Assembly (NCBI RefSeq): GCF_035594125.1
Contig: NC_087181.1
Coordinates: forward strand, 11,517,317-11,581,316
Direction of reading: 5' to 3'
Origin: Scylla paramamosain
Taxonomy: Eukaryota; Arthropoda; Malacostraca; Decapoda; Portunidae
Length of the DNA: 64,000 nucleotides
Shown here in pieces: positions 41,977 through 52,329 of this stretch; position 1 is the first letter of the stretch, and every line of letters begins with the position of its first letter. The translations under genes and the position numbers were made by a program. A model generated the notes under the pieces. That model did not search any database, had not been told where the DNA came from, and was given only the letters and a program-made list of their open reading frames with translations.

Positions 41977-44252
41977 CCTGTTTGTCAATAATCCAGTTTT
42001 TGTTTGCCTCTCTAGGTCATAACAAGACAGCTCCATCTCTATCAAAGACGATCAAATGCTTCTTTATCTCTTCTCAGCTTCACGCTTCATCTTGCACGTA
42101 AACCAGAGGAGCGCAAAGGAACACCAAGGAAGAACAAGAACACTGGATGATTACTTTGCTGTAGTCCTTACGAGACATTCTGTGATAAGGTACATTGTTT
42201 CGTAAAGTAAAAACAGTAAAGATGAAGGTTCCTATTTACTTGTGATGGATGAAGATAGAAAGGAGAGAAGGAAAGTGAATGATTAAGATTGCTAATAGGA
42301 TAGTGAAGATCAAGGTTCCAATTGATTCATGTGATAGAGGAGAGAGAAAGAAAGTAAGAGTGTGAATGATAAAGATTGCTAAGCGTGAAATTAATATAAA
42401 CTTTTACTTAAACTGATATATTCACTGTGATATGAGACGAAAAAAGAAAAAAAAGAAAACATGAATAATAAAGATTGAAAGTTAGTTCAAACGTAACTTA
42501 AAACTGATTCATTCACAGAAAACCTATATTGACCTTTAGAAAAAACAAGAGGAAAGTCACGGATGAGAAGTCTTTCTTATTTCTTTTTTTTATCATCCTC
42601 CGTCTCTTACTTTAGATTAGATACTGTAGCTTATCTCACACACACACACACACACACACACGAAAATAAAACTCTCTTAGGAGTTTTAAATGAAACCTTT
42701 TACTGTTCGTTCTTCCTTTGTGTTCGTTTGCGTAATAGTACAGGAGGAAAGGAAAGGGGAAAGGAAAGGAGTCAGCGAACTTCATAGATAAAACCACAAA
42801 GAAACACCCAGCGTTCGTTCTTCTTTTGTGTTCATTTACGTAACAGTACAAGAAGAAAGAGTTGAAAGGAAAGGGGTTAGCGAGCTCCATAGAGAAAACC
42901 CGTTGGAAAGGTTACAGTGTGACAGCAACAATAGCGGTTATTGGCAGGAGAAAGTGTAGTGGAGTCTCACCCGAGCTTAAACATAGTGGGCCAGGTCTGC
43001 AGGCACTCACTCGTTCAATTCCCTGCCCCGTCTTTTGAAATGGTTAGCTTTTTCACAAGGACTATTTTCAAAGGACATCGATTATTTTCAAAGGCGGCAA
43101 CTTAAGTAATAGTGGTCCAGGTTTGCAGGTGTTCCCAAAGGCGCTCGTTCAACTCTCTGACCCGTGTTTTGAAAGGCTTAGCTCTTTCACAAGGACTGTT
43201 TACGGAGGACACAACTTAGCGTAGTGGTCCCTTGTTTTCTTATGTTCCAGGTCTTCAGGTCTTCTTATAGGGTCCTTTTAACTCATGGGCCGTGTTTTTG
43301 AAAGGCTCTGCTCTCTCAGGGACTGTTTTCAAAGGCTATGGATAAAGAATAATGGTTTCTTATTATTATTATTATTTTTTTTTTGTTCTTATGACTGCCA
43401 CATGTAAGCCTTATGACTTCTTGCAGCTTCCCTTGTGTTCTTATATTCTCATGATCCAGGTTTTCCCTACAGGGCCTCGTTCATCCATCCCCTGTGTTTT
43501 GAAGTGGTTAGCTCTCCCATGAGGATAATTTTCAAAGGCTCATCAATGACTGATCAAGTTTTCATAGATTCATTTTCCCTTCTTTGATGAGGACTCTGTT
43601 AAACTGTCACTAGAATCTCTTGCATTAGTGAGATGGACAGAATAGTGGCGAAAGAGGGGGGGAAAAAAAGAAGCAGCCAGATCATTCCAGGGCTTACCAG
43701 TGAAAGGCATAAGAAATGTAGATACTGGTAAACTCTTGCACTAGTTAGATGGACGGAATGGTATTAGAAGAGTGAGGAAATCAGAAATAGAGAATTCCAA
43801 AGTTTACCAATGAAAGAGATAAAAGAATGGATACTAGTTAAATGTTTCATTAGTGAGCTGGACAGAATAGCGACTGAAGCAAAAAACAGACTATACACAC
43901 AAAAAATAAAGTAACAGATAATTCCAGACTCTACCAATGAAAGAGGCGAAAAAATCAAAATACCGGCAAACTCTCGCATTAATGAATTATACAGAACAGC
44001 AACTGAAGCGTAAAACCACACACTACATACACGAAAAACAGAAAATGACATAATTCTAAACTTTACCAGTGAAGGAGACAAAAGATGACACAAAATAGAA
44101 TAATGACTGATACGAAAAACCAACCAACCAACAAACACACACACACACACGAAACACACGCACCACATGCCCTCACCTGCAACACTTCCATCCAAGGGCG
44201 TGACATGCTCCTCCACGCAGTTCCTATCCCAGGTGCTAAACTCGTAAGGCAT
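32106..44252 (-). CDS. Carotenoid cleavage oxygenase (BCO/ninaB/RPE65 family), ten exons
   Basis: Exons from the start, on the - strand: 44252-44177, 38788-38533, 36807-36663, 36164-36011, 35342-35137, 34706-34527, 34131-34033, 33456-33277, 32905-32807 and 32273-32106. Total 520 aa; all GT-AG, phases agree. Family features in order: [16 protein letters not shown] and [14 protein letters not shown] (exon 2), [11 protein letters not shown] (exon 4), [16 protein letters not shown] (exon 5), [15 protein letters not shown] (exon 6), [15 protein letters not shown] across exons 9-10, and a final LHGCF. Candidate Fe(II) ligands are His171 (or His176), His235, His306 and His514. The family oxidatively cleaves carotenoids, giving retinal or apocarotenoids, or isomerises retinoids; which reaction cannot be told here, nor which paralogue this is. 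No signal peptide. Oddity: three extra residues (CPN) lie inside the usual SHPH-type ligand motif. Introns hold a LINE, a 65-bp minisatellite and many microsatellites. Confidence 0.93.
33068..33120. repeat. Short (TTAGG)n-like block in an intron
   Basis: Several near-consecutive GGTTA units (for example AGGTTAGGTTAGGTTAGG) in the oxygenase intron between exons 8 and 9. Confidence 0.7.
33690..33785 (-). mobile_element. LINE 3'-tail fragment in an oxygenase intron
   Basis: GACTCTGGTCTAGGACAACAAAA, later GGGCCTATTGAAGATGCTAG then TCCC: a diverged match to the reverse-complemented tail of the 60.8-63.9 kb retrotransposon. A T-run of about 40 bp lies nearby at 33871-33910. Confidence 0.5.
34850..35115. 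repeat. (CAGT)n and (CCCA)n degenerate repeats
   Basis: Repeated CAGTCAGTCAGTCAGT blocks mixed with ATTCATTC, ending in (CCCA)n and (CA)n. In the intron between oxygenase exons 5 and 6. Confidence 0.85.
35343..35450 (-). repeat. Copy of the oxygenase exon 5 acceptor
   Basis: On the - strand the real exon 5 begins after CTCCCCGTGCAG. The same CTCCCCGTGCAG followed by GC occurs 60 bp further into the intron (plus coordinates 35401-35416), within a 60-bp tandem duplication that also repeats an AGACTGARTGATATA module. Confidence 0.8.
35470..35960. other. AT-rich oxygenase intron sequence
   Basis: A-rich runs and a short (AAAT)n at 35655-35673; no element recognised. Confidence 0.4.
36205..36450. 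repeat. (GGT)n, (AGT)n and (CAT)n microsatellites
   Basis: GGT run at about 36208-36233, AGT runs at 36236-36253 and 36326-36370, and CAT run at 36424-36451; all in the intron between oxygenase exons 3 and 4. Confidence 0.93.
36808..37720 (-). repeat. 65-bp minisatellite copied from the oxygenase intron 2/exon 3 boundary
   Basis: About 14 units. On the - strand each contains ATCTCTCCCCAG (polypyrimidine-AG acceptor), then GCTGAGTGACAAGTT, the first bases of exon 3, then a filler ending in CTCGAGTCTCACC. Most units are near-identical at 65-bp spacing (for example at 36855, 36920 and 36985). Three distal units (about 37560-37700) are diverged. The genuine exon 3 (36807-36663) forms the last unit. 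Since 65 is not a multiple of three, using successive acceptors would shift frame. Confidence 0.95.
37870..38345. repeat. Degenerate tandem array in oxygenase intron 2
   Basis: Modules such as AACTCACTCAAAAAAACTTG, CCATCTTCAAAAACC and TTACGAACT recur at about 65-75 bp. They resemble the region around the exon 2 donor (AACTCACTCACTTTGCCAAC at 38522), so they may be old copies of it. Confidence 0.55.
38340..38478. repeat. (CA)n microsatellites
   Basis: CA runs at about 38342-38372 and 38397-38476. Confidence 0.97.
38800..39105. repeat. (GGT)n, (AGT)n and (GGA)n microsatellites
   Basis: Compound trinucleotide tracts in oxygenase intron 1, next to the exon 2 acceptor. The reading frames here are artefacts. 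Confidence 0.93.
39320..41530 (-). mobile_element. Decayed CR1-like non-LTR retrotransposon (LINE)
   Basis: On the - strand, from 41530 downwards, frames broken by frameshifts and stops match a LINE reverse transcriptase in order: [16 protein letters not shown] (about 41200), a [19 protein letters not shown] block (about 40970), [15 protein letters not shown] (about 40710), [13 protein letters not shown] (about 40590), [11 protein letters not shown] (about 40460; the usual FADD is altered) and a terminal [19 protein letters not shown] block (about 39740). The clade is inferred from these motifs. The 5' endonuclease region is missing. It sits in oxygenase intron 1, in the same orientation as that gene. 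Start and end are approximate. Confidence 0.85.
41530..41970. repeat. (GGA)n clusters and (CA)n
   Basis: GGA runs at 41531-41556, 41620-41633, 41690-41720, 41766-41775 and 41840-41872, and (CA)n at 41940-41972. Confidence 0.92.
42100..43010. repeat. Oxygenase intron 1: weak duplications and (CA)n
   Basis: Two copies of a module of about 120 bp with CGTTCTTCYTTTGTGTTCRTT, CGTAAYAGTACA and GCGARCTYCATAGA near 42705-42790 and 42805-42895; (CA)n at 42637-42661. Otherwise nothing recognised. Confidence 0.6.
43015..43585 (+). repeat. TIR-family-related tandem array
   Basis: Four or more units of about 120-140 bp carrying GTGTTTTGAAAGGCTTAGCT, TTTCACAAGGACT and TTTTCAAAGG. These match the outer end of the family described at 14615-14840. 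Confidence 0.6.
43597..44085 (-). repeat. Tandem array derived from LINE coding sequence, about 4 units
   Basis: Units of about 120 bp contain ATTCCAGACTTTACCAATGAA-like sequence, then GGTAAACTCTTGCATTAG, then TGGACAGAATAG. They match the reverse complement of the 60.8-63.9 kb LINE at about 63600-63695. Translated on the - strand one unit gives [13 protein letters not shown], against SFIPFSGKLWNSL in the LINE. The array lies in oxygenase intron 1, just downstream of exon 1. Confidence 0.8.
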
Positions 44253-44501
44253 CTTGAGTCTTCTAAAAGGACCAACACTTCTCTTTAACAAAACAAAACG
44301 ACTGGATGGTGAAACTGCGAGTGATCCCCCTTGTGTGATTGAGAGTTATGGTGTGTGAGAGTGTGGGGGTGAGTGAGAGTTGGGCGCGAGTGGAGAGGCG
44401 AGGGAGAGGAGAGAGAGGGATGGTCTGCGCGCGCGTGATGTTAGCGACGGACTGGAAGGAAGAAGCTAATGTGTGCTGTCTTTATTGTGACTGGCTGGTT
44501 G

Positions 44502-44504
<3 letters not shown>

Positions 44505-44565
<61 letters not shown>

Positions 44566-44873
44566 CGTTCACCTTTCTTCCTTTCTTCGTATTCGTCTAC
44601 TTGTTCTTGTTGTCCATTTTATCATCATTATCAGCATCATCTCTATCTCTCTTTATCTCTCTTTCTTCTACTACTACTACTACTACTGCAACCCTCCCCA
44701 CCTCTCTTTCTCTCTCTTTCTCTCTCTCTACGTTCACCTCTCTTCCTTTCTTCGTATTCGTCTTCTTGTTCTTGTTGTCCTTTTTATCATCACCATTATC
44801 AGCATCATCTCTATCTCTCTCTATATCTCTTTCTTCCATCACTACTACTACTACTACTACTACTGCAACCCTA

Positions 44874-44912
<39 letters not shown>
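44505..44912. repeat. (CT)n tracts with an internal duplication
   Basis: (CT)n at about 44506-44562 and 44881-44911. In between, a segment of about 180 bp (ACGTTCACCTYTCTTCCTTT through CTACTACTACTGCAACCCT) is present twice (44564-44700 and 44730-44880). It lies directly upstream of the oxygenase first exon. Confidence 0.88.
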
Positions 44913-44913
<1 letters not shown>

Positions 44914-45113
44914 GTGGGAGGACTGACCGATATGGGGAGAGGGGGGAGGGAAAGGGAAAAAAAATAATCAACACCACCGTTACAAGTCAAGATAAGAGTG
45001 GGGGAGGAGGAAAAAAAAAGTAAAACCACTGATTGTAACGTTAAAAGTCACTGAGATAAGCAGACAGGCACAGACGAGATAGGTGTGGCTTTCTTGCATT
45101 CGTCTTGTTGTTA

Positions 45114-45117
<4 letters not shown>

Positions 45118-45200
<83 letters not shown>
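45118..45200. repeat. (GA)n microsatellite
   Basis: Near-perfect GA run of about 80 bp. Confidence 0.98.
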
Positions 45201-45282
45201 GCTACAAGTACTTAGTTTTTCCTCTCCTTCTTTGGTTGGGTCCATATGAACATCAATTAAACTCCCACGCACTTTCACGTCG

Positions 45283-45705
45283 TTAGGTAAGGTTAGGTTA
45301 GGGTGGGATCGTTTAGATTTGGTAAAGATAGATTAGGTTAGGTTAAATTAGGTTCTGTTAGGTTAAGTTTTATATGGTTTGGTTAGGTTAGGTCAGGTTA
45401 ATTTGGTTAGGTTAGGTTATGTTACGTTAGGTTAAGTTTGTTTAAGTTAGGTTATGCTAGGTTAAGTTAAGTGAGGTTAGATTTATATTTGGCTTGGTTA
45501 GCTTAGGTTTGTTTAAGTTAGCTTTGATTGGATTTGGTTTTGCTGGGGTTAAGTAAAGTTTGGTTATGCTTGGGTTAAGTCAGATTAGGTTAGGTTGTGT
45601 TAGGTTAGGTTACAATTTTTTACTCTCTCAAAAGCAAGTCGTAATGAAAGTTAGGTTAGGTTAAGTTAGATTAGGTCAGGTTGCGTTAGGTTAAGTTACA
45701 ACTTT
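45283..45705. repeat. Degenerate (TTAGG)n telomere-like array, about 420 bp
   Basis: Dozens of GGTTA/GGTTAG units with variants (GGTTAAGTT, GGTTATGTT, TTTGGTTAGG). A segment of about 80 bp is repeated near its end (GGTTACAAYTTTTTAYTCYC). Resembles diverged arthropod telomere repeats in an interstitial position. Confidence 0.8.
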
Positions 45706-45889
45706 TTATTCCCTCAAACCGAAGTCGTAATCAGAGTTAAAGGTACTAGACACTCCCAGCTATATATAACTTCATACGTAATCACTTAATCACTACTGCC
45801 TCTCCTCTTATTCAGTCCAGGAGAGATAAAGATAGAAAAAGAAAACCACAAAAGAACACAAAGGAAGGACAAACAGTACCAGCCCAAGT

Positions 45890-46440
45890 CGCCTATTCTT
45901 AAACACTTGTTCTCTCACCTGGACGGCTTTCAAATGCCACAGAGATGATTAGTCAGGTCCTCTTGGGTGTTTCTCCATTGATGATGCAGAATCCTTGTTA
46001 AAGTATCCCTAGAGGAGAGCGCAAAGAAACACAAAGGAATAACAAACTGTCAAACTAAGACCCCCTGCTTTTAAAGACTTTGTTGTTCTCTCCTATTGAC
46101 GCATATTTCTTTTATTGATAATGTAGGATATTTGTTAAATTAATATAAAAAAAAATCTTGAAATCACCTTTGGAAAGTCCCATTAACTTCTACTTCAACT
46201 GTCACTACAATCACAAAAACACCATGAAAGTCCCATTAACTTCCACTAGACCATTCAATAGAATCATGAAAACACCCTTGAGAACCTTAATAACTTCCAC
46301 TAGACAAGTTAAACTATCACTAGAATCATGAACACACATTGAAAGACCCATTAACTTCCACTAAATCCAGTGAAATTGTCACCAGAGTTATGAAAATGCC
46401 CTTGAAAGTCCCTGCTAACTTAAAACTATAAAGTTAGACA
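45890..46440 (+). mobile_element. TIR repeat family, degenerate and tandemly expanded
   Basis: Includes CCACAGAGATGATTAGTCAGG, GTGTTTCTCCATTGATGATG, AATCCTTGTTAAA, then four or five modules of AAAACACCMTTGARAR-like sequence plus TTAACTTCCACTAGA. These are the + orientation of the family at 14615-14840 and 16890-17560. Confidence 0.6.
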
Positions 46441-46504
46441 CAGAAACGATTGATAGTACGCAACCACATCAGACTTGTTGGTCCTTACGAGGGTGTTTGT
46501 GAAA

Positions 46505-47062
46505 AGCTACATCAATCTAAAGGAAAAAAAAAAGTTTAGGAGAGAAGTGAAGGCGAAGGAAGAGAAAGTTGAAAAGAATGTAGTGAAAAGGGCGTAGCTT
46601 GAGTGAAAAGGGGGGAAAAAAGGGGAAAGTAGAGAAGGTAGAGAGGAAAGGAGGAATAGAGGGAAGGGAGAACATGGAATGTAGGGAACGAAGAGAGGGA
46701 ATGAGGAAACAGATGGGAGAAAGGAAATGAGGAAAAGTGGGAAGGGAGAAGATGAAGAGTAAGGAAGAAGTATGGAAAGAGAGGGATGAACAGAAGGAAG
46801 GGAAAAGATAGAGAGTAAAGAAGAAGGGAGGAAGAAAATAAGGAGATGGAAAAAAAAAGGGAGATGAAGAGTAAGGAAGAAGAAAATATAGAAAAGAAGG
46901 AAAATACGAAAGGAAATAAAAAGAGAAGGGAGAAATAAATGAGAACAGTGCGAGAGAAGGAAAAAATGAAAGGAGGGATAGATGAAAGTACGAAATGGAG
47001 AGAAAGAAGAGAGATAAAGAGAAACAGAGAGAAAATAACAAAATATAAGTAGATGGAAGTAA

Positions 47063-47145
<83 letters not shown>
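46505..47145. repeat. Polypurine region ending in (GA)n
   Basis: About 560 bp almost entirely A/G on the + strand, then (GA)n at about 47067-47143. The large Ser/Phe/Leu-rich reverse frames are composition artefacts. Confidence 0.9.
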
Positions 47146-47241
47146 ACGTGACACTCTTTAAGGTATAAGGGACAATGTCAAGACAGCAAATTGATTCTTC
47201 TGATAAAAGTGAAGCTCGTTTGACAGGTATTTGAGACTAAT

Positions 47242-47344
47242 GGCCTCCTCCTCCTCCTCCTCCTCCTCCTCCTCCTCCTCCTCCATGATGCCTCGAAAAT
47301 TCTCTTATTCTGCAGATTCCTCGTTTTGTTCCTTGATTGTCTGT

Positions 47345-47401
<57 letters not shown>

Positions 47402-47720
47402 TCTGTGTTTATTTGTCTATGTGTTTGTCTTTCTATCTGTTTATCAAGTTATCTACCTGTCTGTTCGTTTGCTTACTTAACTAACTGTCTATCTGTCTAT
47501 CCATTTATCTGTTTGTCTGCTAATCTATCTGTCTGTCTGTTTGTCTATCTCCTTGTCTGTCTATATACTTGTCTGTCTTTCTACTTAACTACCTGTCTAT
47601 CTGTCTACCTGTCTGTCTGTCTGCTTACTTTATCTATCTGTCTGTTTGTCTATCTACCTTTCTATCTATACACTTCTATCTATACACTTCTATCTATACA
47701 CTGTCTGTCCATCTGTCGGT
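47242..47720. repeat. (CTC)n, (GT)n and degenerate (CTGT/CTAT)n
   Basis: CTC run at about 47244-47284, GT run at 47349-47398, then about 300 bp of CTGTCTATCTGTCTGT-type tetranucleotides. Confidence 0.93.
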
Positions 47721-48016
47721 CATAACCACACCAGTTTTTCCCACTCATCTCTTTCAAAACCACTTTCCATCTTCTCCTCTTCCTGTGAAAGTGACTCGCA
47801 AATGCACGCAAAATTTCCTAACGACATCATTCTGTCAATCTCCAGCGCCCTAGTATTGCCACGCACCAGACGCTTATGTAAGGAGCTCGCTGAGTGTGTG
47901 TGTGTGTGTGTGGGAGGGGGGGGGGAAGAGTGAGGTTTAAGTGGTTAGGATTTTATAGCTCCGAATAAAAGGAGTGTTTTTCGTTATTAGTTGGTTTGAG
48001 ATTCAGTCACAGGAAA

Positions 48017-48510
<494 letters not shown>

Positions 48511-48756
48511 AGCACAGCATCACCTCATAATTATAACTTCAAACCTGTGAATGTAACTTCCAGGAAATAATTACAACTCCCACTTTTTCCACTTTTTTTT
48601 TTCTTTTGTGTTTCTACGAGACTCGCTCCACGTCAGTAACAATTATACTTTCTCTTGAGATTTTACGGTAAATTTACTGCATGTTGTCGTTCTTGTGGCG
48701 ATATTAATTTGCTGATGCGGAGAAGGCAGGGTGGGAGAGAGAATGGGGTCTTTGGG

Positions 48757-48759
<3 letters not shown>

Positions 48760-48835
<76 letters not shown>
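48760..48835. repeat. (GA)n microsatellite
   Basis: Near-perfect GA run of about 72 bp; (GGA)n follows at 48911-48932. Confidence 0.97.
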
Positions 48836-48838
<3 letters not shown>

Positions 48839-49114
48839 ACAAGAAGAAGAATTAGAGTGAGAAGAAAGTAAAGATGACAATGATTATGATGATGCGGGGG
48901 AGAAGGAGGAAGAGGAGGAGGAGGAGGAGGAGAACGAAGACAAAAAAAAAAAAAAAGAAAAGAAAGGGGGAGAAAGGAAGCGAGAGAAATACCATGAGCA
49001 GTTTATGACTCATTGTAACGGCAACCAGTTTCAGCCTTTCCCTCCCCCATCTCCCTATCTCCCTCCCTCTTCGCCCTCCCATTCCTCCTTTTCACCTTCC
49101 TCTCTCCCCCGCAG

Positions 49115-49209
49115 GCGACGGAGGTAGACGGGGCGGCCCACCACGCACTGCTGGCAACGCGCGACCTAGCAACGGCGGCACGCAACACGCGCCTCACTTC
49201 TGACCACAG
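49115..49209 (+). CDS. Possible orphan internal exon
   Basis: A GC-rich 95-bp block is preceded by a strong pyrimidine tract and CCCCCGCAG, and followed by a GTGCGC donor-like site. It reads without a stop as ATEVDGAAHHALLATRDLAT... in one frame. Composition contrasts with the AT-rich surroundings. No homology is recognised and no partner exon was found, so it may belong to a gene extending outside the window or be spurious. Its 3' end and donor are duplicated near 49355-49400. Confidence 0.3.
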
Positions 49210-49435
49210 GTGCGCTCAAGTTGTCCAGATTGGAGTGTGATAGAGAATTAAAATGTGTATCTTATCTGTTGCCTTTCTAACTTAGATAAAAAAAAAATAT
49301 TGTAATAGTGATTGTAGTAAAAAAAATATTGTAATAGTGATTGTAGTATGAACACAACACTGCAACACGCAAAACGCGCTTCACTTCTGACCACAGGTGC
49401 GCTCAAAATGTCGAGATTGGAATGAGATAGATAAC
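49172..49435 (+). repeat. Tandem duplication carrying the orphan exon's donor
   Basis: CACTTCTGACCACAGGTGCG then CTCAA, plus the following GAGATTGGARTGWGATAG module, occur at 49195-49245 and again at 49379-49432, about 184 bp apart. A 36-bp A-rich module between them is also duplicated (49288-49350). Confidence 0.85.
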
Positions 49436-49699
49436 TGGAATGTTTGTCTCGGTATGATAAAGAATACCTAAAAATAATTATTGTCTTAGTATGATAAAGA
49501 AGAATTACTAAAAAGAATGTTTTGGTATAATAAAGAGGAATTAAGATGTTTGTCTTAGTTTTAAATATACTAACTGAAATAAAGTAATGATGATAATATC
49601 TGTAACACTAATGATGATGTAAAGTTAACTCCATGGAAATAATTGAGTATCGAAAATAGTAAGAAAAATTAAAATAACTCATTATGTTTTGACACAAGA

Positions 49700-50640
49700 G
49701 ACAAGGATAATAAGGAAAGGCAAAATGTCAGTTGAATTACAATACACAAAGAAACAATTAGATAGTCTCGACAATTCATTGCACCACTTAAGTAATTAAT
49801 GCAGGAGCTGAAAGATGAAAAGATAATGTCGTTTTACGGTCAACACTCAGTACAAAGACAAAAACTGTTACCCGTATGACTAAAAGGGAACAAAATGGAC
49901 TCGATGAAACACGATGCATAATTCAGCGCTCTGCTTTACTAATGTACTACCTAAAGAAGAAGAAGAAGAAGAAGAAAGGTGATTGCATTCCGTGGTGAAC
50001 AGTTCACTGAGAAAAAAAAAAAAAAATTGTCACCCCATATGATTGGCAGGAAACCATTTAGACACAATTAAACGCGTTCGAAAATTTGACTTCTTACTTT
50101 ACTGACTGAAAGAAAAAAAAAAAAAGAAAAAAAATGACTGCCAGCCTTCTAAATACGAATTCGTTGGTTGATATGTAACCTCATATGTCTGACTGAAAAA
50201 AAAAAATATTTAGGTATAATTAAACACGTTTGAGAAATCAGTGTTCTACTTTACTAAGCAAAAAAAAAAAAAAAGATATTGCCAGAAAAATATTGACTGA
50301 CGGTTAAAACCATTTAAACACAATTAAATACATTGAAGAAATCGGAGCTCTACTTTACTAATTAGTGTGCTAACCGAAAGAAGGGAAAAATCTATAATTG
50401 TCAGTGAAAAAATTAATTTATAACCCCAGATGGCGGAGAGAAGACCATTCACACTCACTTAAACACGTTCAAGAATTCAAACCCATACTTTACTCGTACT
50501 GACCAAAAGAATAAGAAAATCAATAAATAACAACAAAACATAGATTTGTAACCCCGTATGACCTACAGAAAACCACTTAAACGATCAAACACATTAAAAA
50601 AAAAATAGATCCCTACTTCACTAATGCAAGCCGGTAAGAC
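49700..50640. repeat. Degenerate tandem array, unit about 120-150 bp, about 6 copies
   Basis: Modules TTTGTAACCCCATATG-like, ACCATTTAAACACAATTAAA, and CTCTACTTTACTAAT recur with poly-A runs between them. Strongly diverged, AT-rich, no coding signal. Confidence 0.7.
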
Positions 50641-51170
50641 TGACAGGATACAAATAACCAAAGCACAGGAGTCCAATATTTGTTAGTCTGCCTCGCGTTG
50701 CCCGAGTCCGAAGAGATTCCTTCCACAAGAGGGACAAAAACCCGTCTGCTGTAGGTAGGTAGGTAGGCAGGTACGTGGTAATCAAGGAGTTGCGAGGTGA
50801 GACGGAGCGAGATGAACCAGTGCCGCGACCTTTCTCTCTGTCACACTTCTCACAAACCTGATGCTTCTCTTAAAGGTTGACTCAGCGTGGTAGATTCAAA
50901 TGTGTGCGGTTATGTCTCGTCCGATGCATGTGTGGGTGAGTGTATGGTGTGGATTCCAGGTTTAGTTAGCAGGGGAGTTAGATTAGTAGTTATCTTCGTT
51001 ATTCTAGACAGGTGTTAGTTATGCTTGTTATTCTTGTTAGTGAGGTGGTGAGGTGTTGTGGGTTTGTGTTTGTTAGTTTTTAGTTTAGTGTGTGAATTAG
51101 ATGATTATTTTTGTTATTCTTGCTAGTAAGTTAGGTTAGGTATCACTAATTAAGGGGTTTGTTAGTTTAG
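50640..51170. other. Intergenic sequence, nothing recognised
   Basis: Contains a short (GTAG)n at 50752-50765 and a T/G-rich stretch with repeated TTGTTATTCTTGNTAGT modules at 50990-51130. No gene recognised. Confidence 0.4.
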
Positions 51171-51204
51171 TGATTGTTAACCTCATTCATTCACTCAGTC
51201 AGTC

Positions 51205-51600
51205 AGTCACTTGTTCACACCTCTTTTCCTTTTTCTTCTTTTTCTTTTTCTTTTTCTTTTTTTCTTTTTTTCTTTTCATCCATTCATACCTCTGCACTCT
51301 TTCTTTCTCTGTCTCTAAATCACTCATTCACTCAAACCTTTCATCCCTTTCTCTCACCTTCCTTCCTTCCTTCCTTCCTTCCTTCAAACTTTCCATCCAC
51401 GCACACTGCCCTTCTTTTATTACCCTCTCTCCCTCTCTCTCTCTCTCTCTCAATCATACACTCACTCACTGCTCCCTTTCATACAAGTTGGCAAAATGTG
51501 AAGGTCGTTTTGTTCCAGATTATAATTTGATTCCAGGAACTGAATCCATGACGCCACCACCACCACCACCACCACTACCACCACCGCCGCCACCGCCGCC
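51205..51600. repeat. Pyrimidine-rich block and (CCA)n
   Basis: (CTTTTT)n, (CCTT)n at 51360-51383, (CT)n at 51427-51450 and (CCA)n at 51554-51602. Confidence 0.85.
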
Positions 51601-51739
51601 AACAGTAAGTGAACAAAGAAATGTTGAATTATAATGATGTTCGCTTTTACTTTCTTTATCAGTTTAATGTTATTATTATTGTTTTTTTGTGAGTTGTGTT
51701 TTTTTTATTTGTTTGTCCTTGGGTCGTGTACTTAAAAGT

Positions 51740-51781
51740 TTTGTTCTGTCTGTCTGTCTGTCTGTCGGTCGGTCGGTCAGT

Positions 51782-51838
<57 letters not shown>

Positions 51839-51855
51839 GAGCCATACGCAGAGAA

Positions 51856-51932
<77 letters not shown>
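51740..51932. repeat. (CTGT)n, then (TC)n facing (GA)n hairpin
   Basis: (TC)n at 51783-51835 and (GA)n at 51858-51931 with a 22-base spacer: a second self-complementary pair like the one at 48.1 kb. Confidence 0.95.
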
Positions 51933-51934
<2 letters not shown>

Positions 51935-52329
51935 CGGTGGCTGACAGTTCAAGGTGTCTGAGGAGAGGTATATGATAAGCCTGGTGGTACAGTGGCCACG
52001 GAGACAGGGAAGATAAGAGCGACTGTTGACAACACCACTCACTTCAGTCTTACAATCACCAACGAATCAGTGCGTATATGGAGCCTCGAGTTATACGCTG
52101 AGGAGGCAAACTGGGGAAATAAGCAGATAAATGAACGGCACAATACAAACGGGAGATAAACAGAGAAATCACAGTATCATTAGCAGTCAGAGAGTTAGCA
52201 AACAAGCATTACTAAACTGGCGCTGTAACAAACTGAACACCTTTCCTCCTGACGGTGACGAGGCGAGGCGCACCGACGGAGGCATATCAGTGACTTCAGT
52301 TCCCTCGGCTTAGTGACTTTCTGGCGAGG

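Noticed and set aside
38533..44252. Alternative protein-coding gene on the + strand overlapping oxygenase exons
   Set aside because: The + strand frames over exons (for example 38598-38867) are antisense shadows without homology.
43764..44291. 175-codon reverse frame ending at oxygenase exon 1
   Set aside because: Only its first part (from the ATG at 44252 to 44177) is oxygenase coding sequence. The rest is intron and the LINE-derived tandem array.
46507..47154. Long reverse-strand frames rich in Ser, Phe and Leu
   Set aside because: They are the complement of a polypurine region; three overlapping frames are open simultaneously, as expected from composition.
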